Below, in pieces: positions 43,501 to 55,985 of a DNA stretch of 64,000 nucleotides. Within the stretch, counting starts at the first letter, position 1, and the number at the start of each line of letters is the position of its first letter. Both the position numbers and the translations under genes were made by a program. This DNA is from Tetrapyrgos nigripes (Eukaryota; Basidiomycota; Agaricomycetes; Agaricales; Campanellaceae). The stretch is taken from positions 124,001 to 188,000 of the forward strand of contig JAACJM010000033.1 in the NCBI GenBank assembly GCA_013368315.1. The letters are read 5' to 3'. The notes under the pieces are model-generated. The model searched no databases and was not told where the DNA came from. It was given only the letters and a program-made list of their open reading frames with translations.

Positions 43501-44900
43501 TGGCTGATCTAGTTACATTGAAGGATACCAAAGGAGATCAAGGGGTCAAACCTTCAGCATTTTCTGGGGATCGGCTCACTTTATTCAACGACTATCTATG
43601 TCTTAATGAGAATCAATACCCCACTGAAAGTGATAAACTGTCCTTGTTCTTTGGGTTCTTCCAGTCAGGAATAGCTGCAGATTGGGCTACTCAACATATA
43701 ATAGAGCATGATGAGAATGAAGAAAAGGACAAAGAGGGCAACAAGATGCCAGTAGCAGATAAGTGATTCCAGAGTGGCTCAATGAACAGGTGAAATTGAG
43801 ATGTTGGAATCCCTCTTTCCCTTCTAAACCCAACTCAAACTCAGGACCATCACAGGAATGGACAGTAGCAAGCATTAACATGCTTATGAATATGTCATCA
43901 GGTGCTCAACCATCTTTTACTCCTATTCCTAAGCTGATGCAAGAGGAAAAGAAATGACTCATTGAAGTGGATGCATGCTTCAGATGCAGAAAGCCAGGTC
44001 ATCATGCTGCCAACTGTACCACATTTATCTCATCAACACAACCACCATTCCAAAATAACCCTTGTTCCTTTCCTCCTTGTGCAGTCAGAACATTTGATAC
44101 TTCTATTTCAACTCCATTGTCTTTGTCTTTGCCATTGGCACCTGTAACAGTAACTCAAACATTGTCATTGTCTCCCTCTCATGGTATGATCAATGACATT
44201 TTGGATATGGTTAGTAGGGTCAAGGAGCTGGAAGGTGAAGAAAAGGGACAAGCCTCTGTATACTTGAAGGATCTTATGCCCAAGTTGGATTTTTGAAATA
44301 CTTCCCTGCTTCATTGTCAGGAGGAGTTGTACAATATGCCAGACATAGTATGAACAATCAATATCATGTGTTATACCCCAATCAAGAACATACATTCCCT
44401 TCAGAACTGAGAATGTTGGCAGTCACTCACAACTGACAAGTACCTTTGATCACACTTCAAGTTGAGTTCATTGAAAAAATTACTGGCAGAAAATTTGACA
44501 CAGAGGCATTAATAGACAGTGGAGCAGAAGGCATTCCTATCAACACTCACTTCACTCAAAAGAACCATATGACCCTTCTTCCAATCAAAAATCCATTTCC
44601 TGTATGCAACATTGATGGATCTGAAAATGTTATGGGTTGAGTGCAACACTGCACTATCCAGAAACTTTGTATTTATTCCAAAGACAGAAGATCTTATCAT
44701 GAAGAGAAAGCCGAGTTTTATGTAACAGATATTGGAGATCATGTCTCTTGCATACACCTCACCAGATGTCCCAAGACTTGTACCTTGGAAAACCCCCCAG
44801 TAGTTAATTTACGCAAGAAACCAAAGAACATTAAACCTGCCATATTGAATATTACAAAAATGATCCACAGACTCATCACAAGGATTATCAAGTAAAGTGT
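43501..44900 (+). pseudogene. Decayed gag and protease of the old relative
   Basis: gag begins MADLVTLKDTKGDQGVKPSA at 43501, is broken near 43764 and elsewhere, keeps a knuckle CFRCRKPGHHAANC near 43977, and ends KLDF at TGA 44294. The -1 frame then reads LSGGVVQYARHS and the protease ALIDSGAEGIPIN near 44510. TGA codons at about 44434 and 44638 interrupt it, and a deletion follows DIGDH. The frame change occurs at the same GGATTTTTGA as in the young element. Confidence 0.85.
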
Positions 44901-45017
44901 GCAAAACCAATTGGACAATTCAAACCAATTATCCAACCAAAAGTAGCAGGACAGAGACATCAGATTTCAGTTCAAACTTTTCATTGCTCATCTGAAACTA
45001 CAGCAATTTTTATCTTT

Positions 45018-45228
45018 GTTTGCTTTGGATGTTTCATATATACCTGAACCTCATGTAACTGATTCTATAGTTTGTTCACTTTGTCTCCACTCTGTACTAC
45101 TACTTACACAGTGTCAAGTCTAGTCAGCCAGCTCACTTCTTTCTCTCTATCATTCTCTATTCCTCTTCTCTAGTCTTGTCTTCGAGTGACTTGGGTGATC
45201 CAGTCTAAGAGTAGTAGTGTCCTTGACA
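45018..45228 (+). repeat. 3' LTR fragment of the old relative
   Basis: Matches about 42626-42836 of the 5' LTR (TTTGGATGTTTCATATATAC through CCTTGACA). The upstream half is missing. Confidence 0.82.
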
Positions 45229-46640
45229 ATCTCTTTCTCAGGTTGTATTGCTATGGTGATCCCCCCTCATCTACCCTTTGGCCCATACTTCTAGCAACAG
45301 CTTGAATATGCTGGCTTCCCCAAAGTCAGCTTTGCACAAACTCAACAATGTCTGGAACTACTTGACTCCCTCTTCACCATCAAAAATTGTGCCAGAGGTC
45401 TTTGGAAGGCTCCTGACTGCCCATCTACACACAAGGACTTCCTTAGCACTACATGGCACCAGGCCCACTTCCTTTGGCATGTTCTTGAAGCCTTGTTTGT
45501 GTATTTGGATGGTGAGATTTCTCTAGGAAAGGTTTTAGAGTTGTTTGATGGGGAAAGGAAGTTGACAAACACTGTGGTGGCTCTAGGGCTCTCCAATTGT
45601 TATGCTGACATCTCCAGTCTCTGCTGGGTTGCTGACAAGCTTTGTCCTCATCTTCCACTAACAGTATGACTGGAAGACATCAGTCAGCCCATCACCACCT
45701 CCATTCCCTCATCCCACATCCCTCCATGTACTCAGAATCAAGTAGAGACAGGTGTCCAGACAGACATTTCAACTCCTCTTCTCAGTCATGACCAGGATTG
45801 AGTTGAGACAGGTCTTAGCTCATGCAAGACTGATGCTACTACCTCAACTCCTCTCCATATTCATTCATCATTACCATTGCCCCCAACAGCCATCACTTGA
45901 CAACCTCACAGTCCTGAAGACATTCCATTTTGGTACACTCATTTACCACTGGCCAAGTCTTCTCTTGGCCCCAGCCAATGCACTATGTCATCATCTGCAC
46001 CATCATCAACTGCAGATACTGCCACTGATCTAAAACATCAAAGCATTGGACTTCAAAAACACAGACACACCCTATTACCATTCTTCTCCAGTTGTCCTCA
46101 TCGTCCACTATTCCCTTGAAGTCATTGAAGTCCGTCTCTAAGATCATTAGACAGGCTTTAGGCCCATCTTTCAAGAACTCCATCATTATACTTCTTCCTG
46201 GGACTTGATTTATTTCCTTTATCTTATCTTTCTCTTTTTGTATAGATTCTTACTGTAGGCAGTAATCTAGTGGGCAGTGGCAGCAAATCTTGCCAGGCAG
46301 CAGCTATAGTCTGGCAGCTGCCACCTGCCATCGAGATAGGTGGTATGTGGAGCTGCCACCCAAAATGGAAATCTCTGAAGCTCCAGACCATTGTTTTTTC
46401 TCATCCATTGTCCTCTAACTGTAGATAAACATGTTCTCAGATGTGAATAAATGATATTTTTCATCTTCTTTCCCTCACTATGCCTGGCACCTTGGGCTCT
46501 TCTATTCCACCCTTCCTAGTGGCACATTTCACTCTATCTGAGTGCCTCAAAAATAAATCCAATCATTCTACATACAGCTGCAACCACTGTGGCACAGACA
46601 GCACTCCAATTGAACATTGAGACTCAAGGACAGCAGTGCA
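45229..46640 (+). other. Unidentified coding-like, decayed region
   Basis: One frame from about 45305 to 45669 reads well (HFLWHVLEALFVYLDGEISL, then KVLELFDGERKLTNTVVALG) and then stops repeatedly; a Thr/Ser/Pro-rich stretch follows to about 46140. I do not recognise it. It may be the N-terminal part of the hAT-like element that follows or another transposon gene. Confidence 0.35.
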
Positions 46641-48570
46641 TGCCCCAATGCACCACAGAATGTCTGGCTAGAGGCAAGGGGAAAAGCATAAAGCTGAGAC
46701 TGGACCTATACAATCCTTCATTGATCATGCCTTAACTCCAGAAGAAGAGGCCAAAACAGAGGCAGATCTTCTACGGGCCTTTGTATTGTTGAACTGGGCC
46801 TTTGATAGTATTGAGGATGATCACTTCCAGGGCTTTGATGCCCCATCAGCTTATGTTCTTTGGGGCTGCATTCTTAATGCCAAAGCAGCCTGGGTACATT
46901 TAGAAGAGGTTGAGGAGCTTCAATCCCAAAAGCTTCAAACACTGCTCATTGATGGCTGGGAGGATAAGCTTTGACAGAGCCTCTATGGGACTGTTGCTAG
47001 CCATGTCAGCAAAGAGCCAATCATTATGGGCCTGGACAATTTAACTGGGAAATGAGGTTCTACTGATTCTATCCTTGACATGTCCCTCAAAGCTATGAAG
47101 GATATGGGTGTCCAGGATGGAAAGAACTCCATTGCATGTATAACCAACAATACAACTACCCTGATTTCATTTCATCAAAAATTCAAGGCTGTATTTCCTG
47201 CACCCTTCATCAAATCAACACTCTGATTGGTGAGATAGTCCTCTATCCTGTCACAAAGAATGCAACTTCACAAAGCACCTGTATCATCATCTTCAATGGC
47301 TCCCATTATTGGGGTGGTCAGTTGAAGGAGGAGTCTACACACACTGGAGTTACTTGAGGACTCAAGGTGCATTGCCAAACTTGTTGGTATGTGCTAATCC
47401 TACACTGTATCAGTGTTAAATCTGTACATTTTCCACTTCAAACAATCTGCTGCTGTCCAGATGCAAATGAAAAGACTGAAGGCCTCTCTCCATTTAATCC
47501 TGATGTGATTTCCATCATTCTCACCAACCCCAGCTTTTGGAAGAGACTTGATCAATTGATCCAAGTTGCAAAGCCTTTGGTCTTAACAGATTGCATGCTT
47601 GAAATGATTTGTTGCACTTATACTTTGCATCAAATGCAGGTTTATGATGATGGTCAGGCTTTTTTTGATTCATGCCAAGACAGTCTTTGACAAACAATTC
47701 CATCGAATGAACACCCCTATCCATTCACTCATGCCCTTTCTTTATCCTCTTGCATGTAAGCTCGCTGTCTCAGATGAAGCCAGAGGGAGAAGCTTTTTAT
47801 TTATTAAGGCAACTACCCTTGAGCTGGTGTTGAAGTGGAATTGGCCAGAGGAGAAAGCCTGGAAGTTGAAGAACAACTTGAATGAATGACTATCAGCTAT
47901 GTAAGCTCCCTTCAATGGTGAAAGACCCAATGGTCTAGAATTATGGGAAAACTTGCCAGTCTCTGCCAACAACTATCCTTGCAGATTGTTGGCAATCACT
48001 CTCTTCCAGACAGTTCTGCACTCTGCTGATGTCAAATGTCTTTTTTCTGACCTCAATGGTGTACAATCTCCCAAATGTTGTAATTTACATGTATCCACCT
48101 TCTGAGAACTTGGAAAAATATGCCAGAATGAGCAGATCCATGCTCAAGGCAAATCAACACAACAATAGCATGCACACATGCACACATGACCATCTGCAGC
48201 AGATCCAAACACTGATTTGGAAACTCCACTTGTGGAGGAGCAGGACAAAGATGAGGATTTGGAGGAGTCATGGAAAGAGCTTCAGTGGGAAGTTAGTGCT
48301 GAAGATGTTGCATATCAGGAAGATACTGACTTTGCAGGTGAGCTTGCAGATGCCAGTGTGACTGCCAGTGAGCTTTATGACTTCAATGAGCTGAATAGGA
48401 TTGATAAAGGAGTTGTACCAATGGTGTTTGACCATGAGATAGAGGTTATTGGTGATAAAAAAGTGAAGAAATGGACTAGATGCAAGTGGGAGGCAGACCA
48501 GGTACATAGGGTAGGGGGGAGGGGGGAAATCAGGTCAGCCCAAAATTTTTTTGACCACCTCCAACTGGGT
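46640..48570 (+). pseudogene. hAT-like transposase pseudogene
   Basis: The plus strand reads, with many stops and shifts, as a hAT transposase: LLRAFVLLNWAFDSIEDDHF near 46770, LLIDGWEDKL near 46945, GKNSIACITNNTTTLISF near 47120-47175, FKQSAAVQ and later FLYPLACKLAVSDEARGRSF (47730-47790). The terminal dimerisation-like part is HSADVKCLFSDLNGVQSPK near 48020-48080. The acidic tail EEQDKDEDLEESWKELQW (48235-48290) is followed by repeat R. It is decayed and CpG-poor. Terminal repeats were not found. Confidence 0.7.
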
Positions 48571-49175
48571 GTTTAGGAAGACACTATAGAAGCACTAATC
48601 AACTTGAAAAATGTTGGTTAAAGTTTGAGGTGTGTTCTGAGTATTTTAGTACCATTTTGTAGCTAGTGAAGCTGCTCTCCAGGTTTGGATTTACAGTGTA
48701 GCGAGCACTTCATGTACAATAAAATGACCAAAACTGGCCAAAATAGTCAAAGATTGTAGGAAAACTTGTCACTGAGACTTGACTGACCTTTACACTGTAC
48801 AAAGAAGATGGTGATATACAGGCTGAACCTGTACTGTACAACCCCATATTTTTTTGATCAAAAAGTATCTGTTGTATGGTACCAGTACAAACCATACAGT
48901 ACTGGGACAGCATGGAGCCCTAATGATGCACTGGATCTACCTTTGCAGTTCCCTTAGCCCTACACATAACACAAATGACATAGAGCACACTTTGCCTTCT
49001 TTATGTTATCTTGCTGCCTTATCTTCATCTTACCTAAGAGATATACTTAATATGGAATATCTTATCTAATAAATATACCTAATATGGAAGGAGGAGGAGG
49101 GGGGGTACTCCTTATGGTGCCAAATATTTTTTCAACCCTATGTATATTATTTCCATTCCACCTCCCCCTTGACTA
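48503..49175 (+). repeat. Unclassified repeat R, copy 2
   Basis: Starts ACATAGGGTAGGGGGGAGGG, followed by CCCAAAATTTTTTTGACC; ends with a G-rich arm (about 49087-49107), CCAAATATTTTTTCAACC and CCACCTCCCCCTTG. Same order of parts as 11357-11747 with a longer, different middle. Confidence 0.65.
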
Positions 49176-49290
49176 GATGTAGAGAATACTGCAGTTGTAC
49201 TACCATTGCTCCTCTTACCTGCCAGACCTGCCAGTACACCTGCCAGCTGCCAACACTCAAAATGTGACCTGCCATGGTCACTAGGGAGAG

Positions 49291-50092
49291 TGTAATGGGC
49301 TGCCCCATTTAGGTCTACCTTATCTTTTCCTGCCCTTAATCTTTTTTAAAGTCTATGAATTACAACAGTCTAATTATTGCATATGTGACCATTGTAGTCC
49401 CCTCTATCTCCTCTTTCAGTGCTCCATGCACCAGGTGCCTCAGGGTGTCCCTATGCCTCTGTAGTTTTGGTCTCTGTGACCCAGGTGCCTCAGGGTGTCC
49501 CTACTATGCCTTGGCTTGGTCTTCGCAACCCATTCTCCACTTATTTCATATTCCTTCATATTTTTTCCCTTTCAATCTCATCATCATTGTCTTCATTTTT
49601 GATCTCCATTTTCCTGGAATTTCCTTCTTCCATCATACATATTTCCACCATACCGAAAGACTCACCACATTCTTCTTTCCTTCATCTTACTCCCACTCTT
49701 GAGTCTTTCAGTACATACTTTACCTTTTCATTCTTCTTTCCTTCATCTTACTCCCTTATTCATTTCTTTAGCTTATATACATATTTGTGAAACCCACCCA
49801 CCTCAACCCTTCTTATATTTCTTTGATCTTTGCTGTACATAGGCACTCACTGTCTCGAAATTTGATTTTTCAGAGGTGCCACTGTTCCAGGGCTCCCTGT
49901 GTCAGCCTAATCTTTCATTCCGTCATCCTCTGACTGCATCTCAACATGAAAAGCAAGATAATTAGATTTCTTTTACTGATACTTAGATAATCATCATTAT
50001 CTTTACTTTTTACCTTCACCACTGTTGTACTGCATGCTGTATCTCATCTATTTCACAGAATAGAAAGAGGTCTACTTGTAAGGACTGTTACA
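49291..50092. repeat. Solo LTR (802 bp), TGTAAT...GTTACA ends
   Basis: Ends form a 6-bp near-inverted repeat. It shares end blocks with 42072-42227. It contains two copies of GGTGCCTCAGGGTGTCCCTA about 60 bp apart (near 49434-49502). No clear target duplication. Confidence 0.65.
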
Positions 50093-52499
50093 ACCAAGCA
50101 CCTACTATCATCAGAAACATAGAGGAAGAACAATGAGGGCTACACAACCCTATAACCACTGATTGGCAGTCATACAAGTGGAGCCCAGTATAGATGGTGG
50201 AGCTATCTAAGTCCTAATAACTACAGCTGCCAGTTCCAGAATGGTACTGCTAGTTAAAGAGGATGAAGCAAAGGGACATAGAAATTCCTATGAATTTTAG
50301 ATAAAACTCTACATTTCCTAGATATCCTATTTAGAAGGTACCTACTTAATCCAGTAGTACTTACAAGCATGGACTGGTAGCTAGAGGAATATTTCTGTTT
50401 CCTTGTGTACCTTTTGTCAGACATTGAAAAGAGATGTAGAATTGTACAGTAGTAACTGGGAGTAGTATAAAAAGGACCAGGTATTTGTCATAGTTACTCA
50501 AGCCACATACAGTAGAGTATTGGTCATCTCACTAGTGCTAGCAGTAGAGACCAAAAAACACCTACAAACCTTACCTCACTCACATTGAGTATAAACATAG
50601 TGTGTGGACTAATTGGTTTTGTGTTACCCTTTTGTGTGTCTTCAGACTTGTGAAATTGGTTATAAGGCATTTGAGCCTACAAGTGTTGATTTGAAAGTGT
50701 TGGTTATACTTTGTGGACTGTATAGTCTTTGTGTGTGTTAACTTGTGTACATTTGTGCAAAAACCTTTACGAAAAACCCCCAAAAGTCCTTGTAGTACAA
50801 GTGAACTGTTGAGTATTCTGTCTACTCAGAATACTCACAAAACACATTTGTATAGCAAAAGTCTTTGAAGTTTGTGTTTGTTCTACACTTATGCAAAAGA
50901 CACTGAGCATGGGGTCAAAGGTGAATGACTCAACCAACAACTACCTTCCACTCAAGATGAAGTGTATAGTTTGGGGGTAGGGAGACACTAAAGCTCTCAC
51001 AGTAGATCTAGAATGAACCAAATCTTCAAAGAAGAAGCAAAAGAAGTATAATCGAAGTCAAGACAAGATGGAGTAGCACTTCAACTGGGCAAAGACTAGT
51101 TTGGATGGGGATAAAGGGTAAAAGGATGTAAAAGGTAGGTGACAGGGAGGATCAGGATGTGGTAGAGGATAGGTAGAAGGATTATAGATGATGGAGAGAG
51201 GATATATGGGTGCCCTGTGGTGATACACCAACAAATACATGGAATGAAACTGGGGATGGGCAGAAGTGGATGGTAATACACTGCTTGAATAGGTGCAGCT
51301 ACCTCTGAAGAGAAACTAAGTGCAGGACAAAGGTGAAAACAAAACTGGCTCAGAATTGAAGAAGACTTAGTATACCTCCACAAGGTACTGCACAATATGA
51401 CAAGTGGATCGTTTGGTATGAAAAGACTGAGCACTGAGAAGACGAAGTTAAGCAGCTCAAGGGATATGACGCCTCCCACTAAAGATGAACTGTAGACGAG
51501 TGCTTTCCACAGGAACAATACACATTGCTGTTGCACTGTATCTGTACAAAGGCAGTTACAAGTGGTTGTTGTATGATAAGGTAATTGAAGTGCACTTTTA
51601 TAGTCAGCCACACAATTAGCTAAGTACTGTATAGTAGTTTACTAGGGTCCATCAAGCCTCTGAGTCTGTACGCAGTTCATAGGTAATCATTGAGTATTAG
51701 TAAGAGTCAGGGATTGTAATTACATGTTGGACACATCATCAATCACAGTAAAATGAAGTCAGAAATCTGGTAAACAAACTGGTTTGTCTAGTGACTAGAC
51801 CCAAATGAAGGATAGTATTGTCTAAGTGTGCTTTGATCAGCATGTTACCAACTGCGTTTATGGTAAAACTCTTGAGATTTGTGAGTCATTCTAGTGGACA
51901 AGCTAGACAATTCATAGGTTCGATTGCATATATAGTGAGTTCACACTACTTTGATTAGAAGTGCACAAAATGATGGGGTGCATAGCCAGGTGTTTACCTG
52001 CCATATCAGCACCCTGGTGCTTCTACCTTCAATAAGTTTCTTGTAGAGGCTTCTGCGAGCTGTCCCTTTGTCTCCAGTAGATAGCTAGGCTTCCTAGAAA
52101 CCTGTACATATATGCTCTGCCATTGTTTTATCCATTCCTTTCCTGTACAGACACTAGCAACTCCAATGAGGTCTTCTCAGCTCTGTAGGGAATTGCCAAT
52201 GCATAGATCTAGACCCGGGCTATACTCTTCTGTATGACCAATCTTATTGCTAGCTTCTCCCAGTGTCCTTTCGGTCAAGGATGTACTGTCTACATGTCCC
52301 TTGCCCATGAATAGGGGCCATTTCCTTCATTCCACTTTCCCTTTGGGTTGTGCTAGCAGTACTAGGAAGCCTTGGTAGGTTCCTGTTTATTAATGAGTGG
52401 GTATGCTATTATAATTTCAGCCCTACACATCTACTGTAGTACTTAGAATGAGCTGTTCTCCATTCATAAGTACTAAGTATAATGTATGTGCTTTGACTA
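50093..52499. other. 2.4 kb without a recognisable gene
   Basis: CpG-poor and AT-rich. The longest open frame is 171 codons on the minus strand (51096-51611); it is Ser/Leu/Pro-rich with no motif and is probably chance. TATA-like strings and short dispersed repeats are present but nothing can be assigned. Confidence 0.45.
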
Positions 52500-53821
52500 C
52501 ATCAGTAAAACAGCAAACCGGCTTTTTGGAACTTTTATGCAACTTTTTCTGATCTGTGTCAGGCTTTCAAAACACAGGCCCGATCGCTTTTGAAAGTTGC
52601 CTCTTGCTTTTGAAAGTCATTGGAAAAGCTGCTGAAAAGGCGCAGGGAAGCTGCTAAATATGATTAGTAGAACCACATCCTCATATGTACCTCAGATTCC
52701 TAATATTGGTCCATTAAAAGAGATGTCATTATAATAACTATGAAATATGTACATGAAATGAAAAGCGTTGCTTTGGTACTATAGACAGGCGCACACAATA
52801 CAGTCATTGCAGTGTACTGTCAACCAATGAAAGCAGATCCCATCATCCTAAATGTACACAGCAGGTTAAGTTCCGGTATCGGGTTGTGAATGACAAGCTG
52901 ACTTATCAAACGAGTATGCTCCCTTCAAAAGATTTATCCTAGGCCTGAAGGAGGAAGATTTCTGTTTTAGCAATAAAAAAGTTTATTTAAAGGAAACGCA
53001 CCATGAACTGTCCTTCCAACGGATTACACGACCTCAGTATGCAGCACAGTGGAATAGCGGGGACAAGTCAGACATGTTAAAGAGTAAGTAAACGGTAAAG
53101 TACGCACCTATCCCTTGTTATCTCCCCACTGGCACATCACAAATATTCAGGTGAGCTGAGAACCTGAGAACTGAGCTAAGGAAAGCAACAGAGCATTTAG
53201 CATGGTCAGAAAGACTTTTAAAACAACACACATACCGCCAGAAAAGCACAGAAGGTAGGCGACGAGATGAGCACAGTGGATGGATGAAGCAAAGGTTGGG
53301 ATGGACGTGCAAGCGCAAGGTCAACACAACATGTGACTGCAACTATACAGTTGACTGGCATTTACCAAAGTTGCGTTGCGGCTGGATCAAATATTTTTTA
53401 AAGTCCTCAGTCTCATACTAGTAGAGTCCCTCTAAGTGTCCTTCCTGCTTTCTCTTCCCCTCAGGCTGTCTGGCATTATAGTGCTGTCTGGGGAAACTCT
53501 CTCAAATTTGGTATACACACACTTCGCTCAATCCAATTACATGTATTAACACAGGTTTCTGAGTGCGTATTGTAGAATTATAATACTTGAGACTCATTTA
53601 GGTAGAAAGTGAGGTCTTCCAGAAAAGCTTGGTAAAAGCTGGCAAAAGTTGCTGAAAAGTGGACACCATTCAGAAAAAAGTAAAAAGACGGAAAAAGGCT
53701 TCCGGAAAAAAGTAAAAGTCAGAAAAAGCTTCCATCAAAAAAGCTGATCAAAGGCATTATGGGAAAAAGTTACTGAAAGCTCCAAAAAGTGGGGAAAAGT
53801 CGATTTGCCGTTTTACTGATG
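52500..53821. mobile_element. 1.32-kb inverted-repeat element with TA flanks
   Basis: TA lies at 52498-52499 and 53822-53823. Ends are CATCAGTAAAACAGCAAA and, inverted, CATCAGTAAAACGGCAAA, with looser inverted similarity for about 60 bp. Both subterminal regions are rich in AAAAAGCTT/AACTTTTT-type repeats. No transposase ORF was found inside. Confidence 0.75.
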
Positions 53822-53823
53822 TA

Positions 53824-54385
53824 GCAGTTAGGGCTTATTCTAGTCCTTATTCTACCTTAAGAACATCAAAAAATTAGATTTATAGACCAAAATCTAGCCA
53901 GTTGTCTGCCAATTTTGTACAGTGTATTAACATTCCAGAGTTATACATTGTGTACTATTACCAGTGAAGATCAGCTCAAATCCATTCACTCTTGTCATAC
54001 CTTCAGCCTTGTCTATTCAGATTTCACTGAATTCAAGGCAAATTTGAGTGCACTGCTGTCGTTTAAACTTTTTTTGAAGATAAATCCAGAGGAATTTGAC
54101 ATTTTGAAGGTACTTATGCTCAACCTTACTATGTCCTCATCTTATGCTTTTTTTTAGGTGATTTGGCACAGAACTGCCTGAGTGTAGCAGTCTCCTCTCA
54201 GTACCAAATTACCTCTTCCCTCTGCATGGTCTTTGGACCAATCTGTGGCGAACTGGAGCAATGTTGTTTATCTTTTGTGGAGCTCTGAAAGCTTGCTTTT
54301 GCTGCCCTATTCTGGAAAAAATTCCATTTATGGTGAGTTGATCATTCAACTCCTTCAAGAGACTGTTTTGGACAAAGTCCCTATT
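53824..54385. other. Intergenic, no gene seen
   Basis: CpG-poor. An 80-codon open frame (53915-54157) shows no recognis­able motif. Confidence 0.4.
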
Positions 54386-54904
54386 CATCATAAACTGCTA
54401 CAGTTCTTTGTTCTCCTCCTGCATCGTCTTCTTTTACTTCATCATCAAACCCAGAGTTCCTTGATCATTCTACCATTGCTTTTCCTTGGTAACTTCATTT
54501 TGCTGGCATTTAACTTTATTCTTTGCCATTGAACCCCATAAAATGTGTTAAACCAAGTTGAGCTTTCTATTTTCAACTACCATCATTTCATTTCTTGCTA
54601 TTGTCTTCTTGTACCTGTGTGCTGATTATAGTTTGTACCCTTGGACTGGTATCTCTAAATCATTGTCTTATCTCCCTAGACTCTTCCATCTATTCATTAG
54701 TTCTATTTTCATTCACTTTGGATGTCTCATATATACTTGGACCTCATGTAACTGATTCCTTAGTTTGTTCACTTTGTCTCCACTCTGTACTACTACTTAT
54801 GCTAGCTCATATCTTTTCTCTCTTCCAATCTATCTCTCTTTTCTCCAGTCCTGTCTTTGTGTGACTTGGGTGATCCAGTCTGAGAGTAGTAGTGCCTAGA
54901 GACA
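54386..54904 (+). repeat. Solo LTR of the chromovirus family
   Basis: Same order of blocks as 42332-42836 (ACTGCTACAGTTCTTTG at the left, TGATCCAGTCTGAGAGTAGT at the right), with TATA-like CATATATAC near 54728 and AGTTTGTTCA near 54762. Its start has decayed to CATCAT. Confidence 0.8.
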
Positions 54905-55544
54905 CTGGGCAATATCTAATTAGTGCACTCCTACTCAATGAGGACTGGAGTACAACCTTTGGATGTATAATTTTCTCTGATTTACCTCCCAGAAAGAGCT
55001 TAAATGACAGCAGGACCCAGAAATTTACCTTGTGGGAATGAATAGATGAGCCCAATGATGCAGAGCTGATCCTCAATTGCGATGGTAATTGTGGTAAATC
55101 CCTGTCCATTTCCACTGGCTATGCTGTTGCTGACAATGACCACAGAACTATGACACCATACCTTCTCATGGTGATTCTGTCATTCAGGCTAGCATCACTA
55201 AAAAGCTCAATGAAAGTGGTGCCTAGGTCAAGGCTAAGTTGTAGATAGTCTACTGCACAAATTCTTTATTGTCACAGCATTATATTTCCAGTATTGGGTC
55301 TGGTGGCCCTCAAGCGCTGTGCTATGGTAAATTACAGACCCCTATAATTGGCCACTAATGATTAATAATGAGTAATTAATTAGTTCAATATGGAGTGCTG
55401 AGAGTGCATTCTGGCTCTCATTATCACTGCAAAAGAGTCTTACTTTACCTGTTCAGTATATTTAATCAACATCTCTTACTCAGCTTGTGTTGACTAGGCA
55501 GACAAAGCCTGGTACCATGTTCTTTCAGCATAGCCACACAACAT
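54905..55544. other. Intergenic, no gene seen
   Basis: CpG-poor; nothing identified. Confidence 0.4.
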
Positions 55545-55860
55545 CTTGCACCCTCACTCTTGTCTCCACAAAATAAACCTAATTAGCCATCACCATCAGA
55601 CACTCAGACATCATTCATTCACTCATCCCCCCCACCAGCTAACTCCAAAATCAATCTTCCATAAACACATATAGTGACACCACCTCTGCATTATCATCTC
55701 TCCCTCCTACACTTCCTACACCTCTGGTCAGATTAAGTCTGGGCATGGAGGGATGTTGTTGATCATTGAGGTCTCCTCCTTCACCAGTGAGCCTTTCCCC
55801 AGATGACCCTATTAACATTGGGTTTGTTCTCCTTCTCCTTCTCTTTCTCTTGTTATTATC
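55545..55860 (-). pseudogene. SNF1/AMPK-like fragment, copy 3, rearranged
   Basis: The minus strand reads SSGERLTGEGGDLNDQQHPS and DDNAEVVSLYVFMED (last exon of the family), then a stop. It lacks the MITE present at 9611-9782. About 55555-55595 matches the VYFVETR exon, but lies after the C-terminus rather than before it, so the pieces have been rearranged. Confidence 0.75.
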
Positions 55861-55985
55861 CCCTGGAGTTACAGAGCACCAGGACATTGTCAACTTTCTC
55901 TTTGCCAAGGGGGCAGAGCCATGCACTTAAGGTGAGATTTTCCTGGCTATACCTGTAACATTTGTTGGTCTTCTCTCTAGTTTTT
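55861..55985 (+). pseudogene. Ankyrin-repeat exon fragment with its intron
   Basis: The plus strand reads TEHQDIVNFLFAKGAEPCT then TAA, followed by GGTGAGATTTTCCTGGCTAT. This equals the terminal ankyrin exon of the gene at 13916 and the bases beyond it, in inverted orientation. It abuts the SNF1-like fragment. Confidence 0.75.

Larger units (their letters stand above)
42332..45228 (+). mobile_element. Old, CpG-depleted chromovirus relative, internally deleted
   Basis: A 5' LTR (42332-42836), a leader, gag, protease and a 3' LTR piece (45018-45228) all resemble the element at 1-7409. RT through chromodomain is missing. LTR start TGTCATGAACTG and end CCTTGACA match the family. It is almost free of CpG, in contrast to the young copy. 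Confidence 0.87.

Noticed and set aside
51096..51611. 171-codon minus-strand open frame.
   Set aside because: No motif, biased composition, AT-rich decayed surroundings; likely chance.
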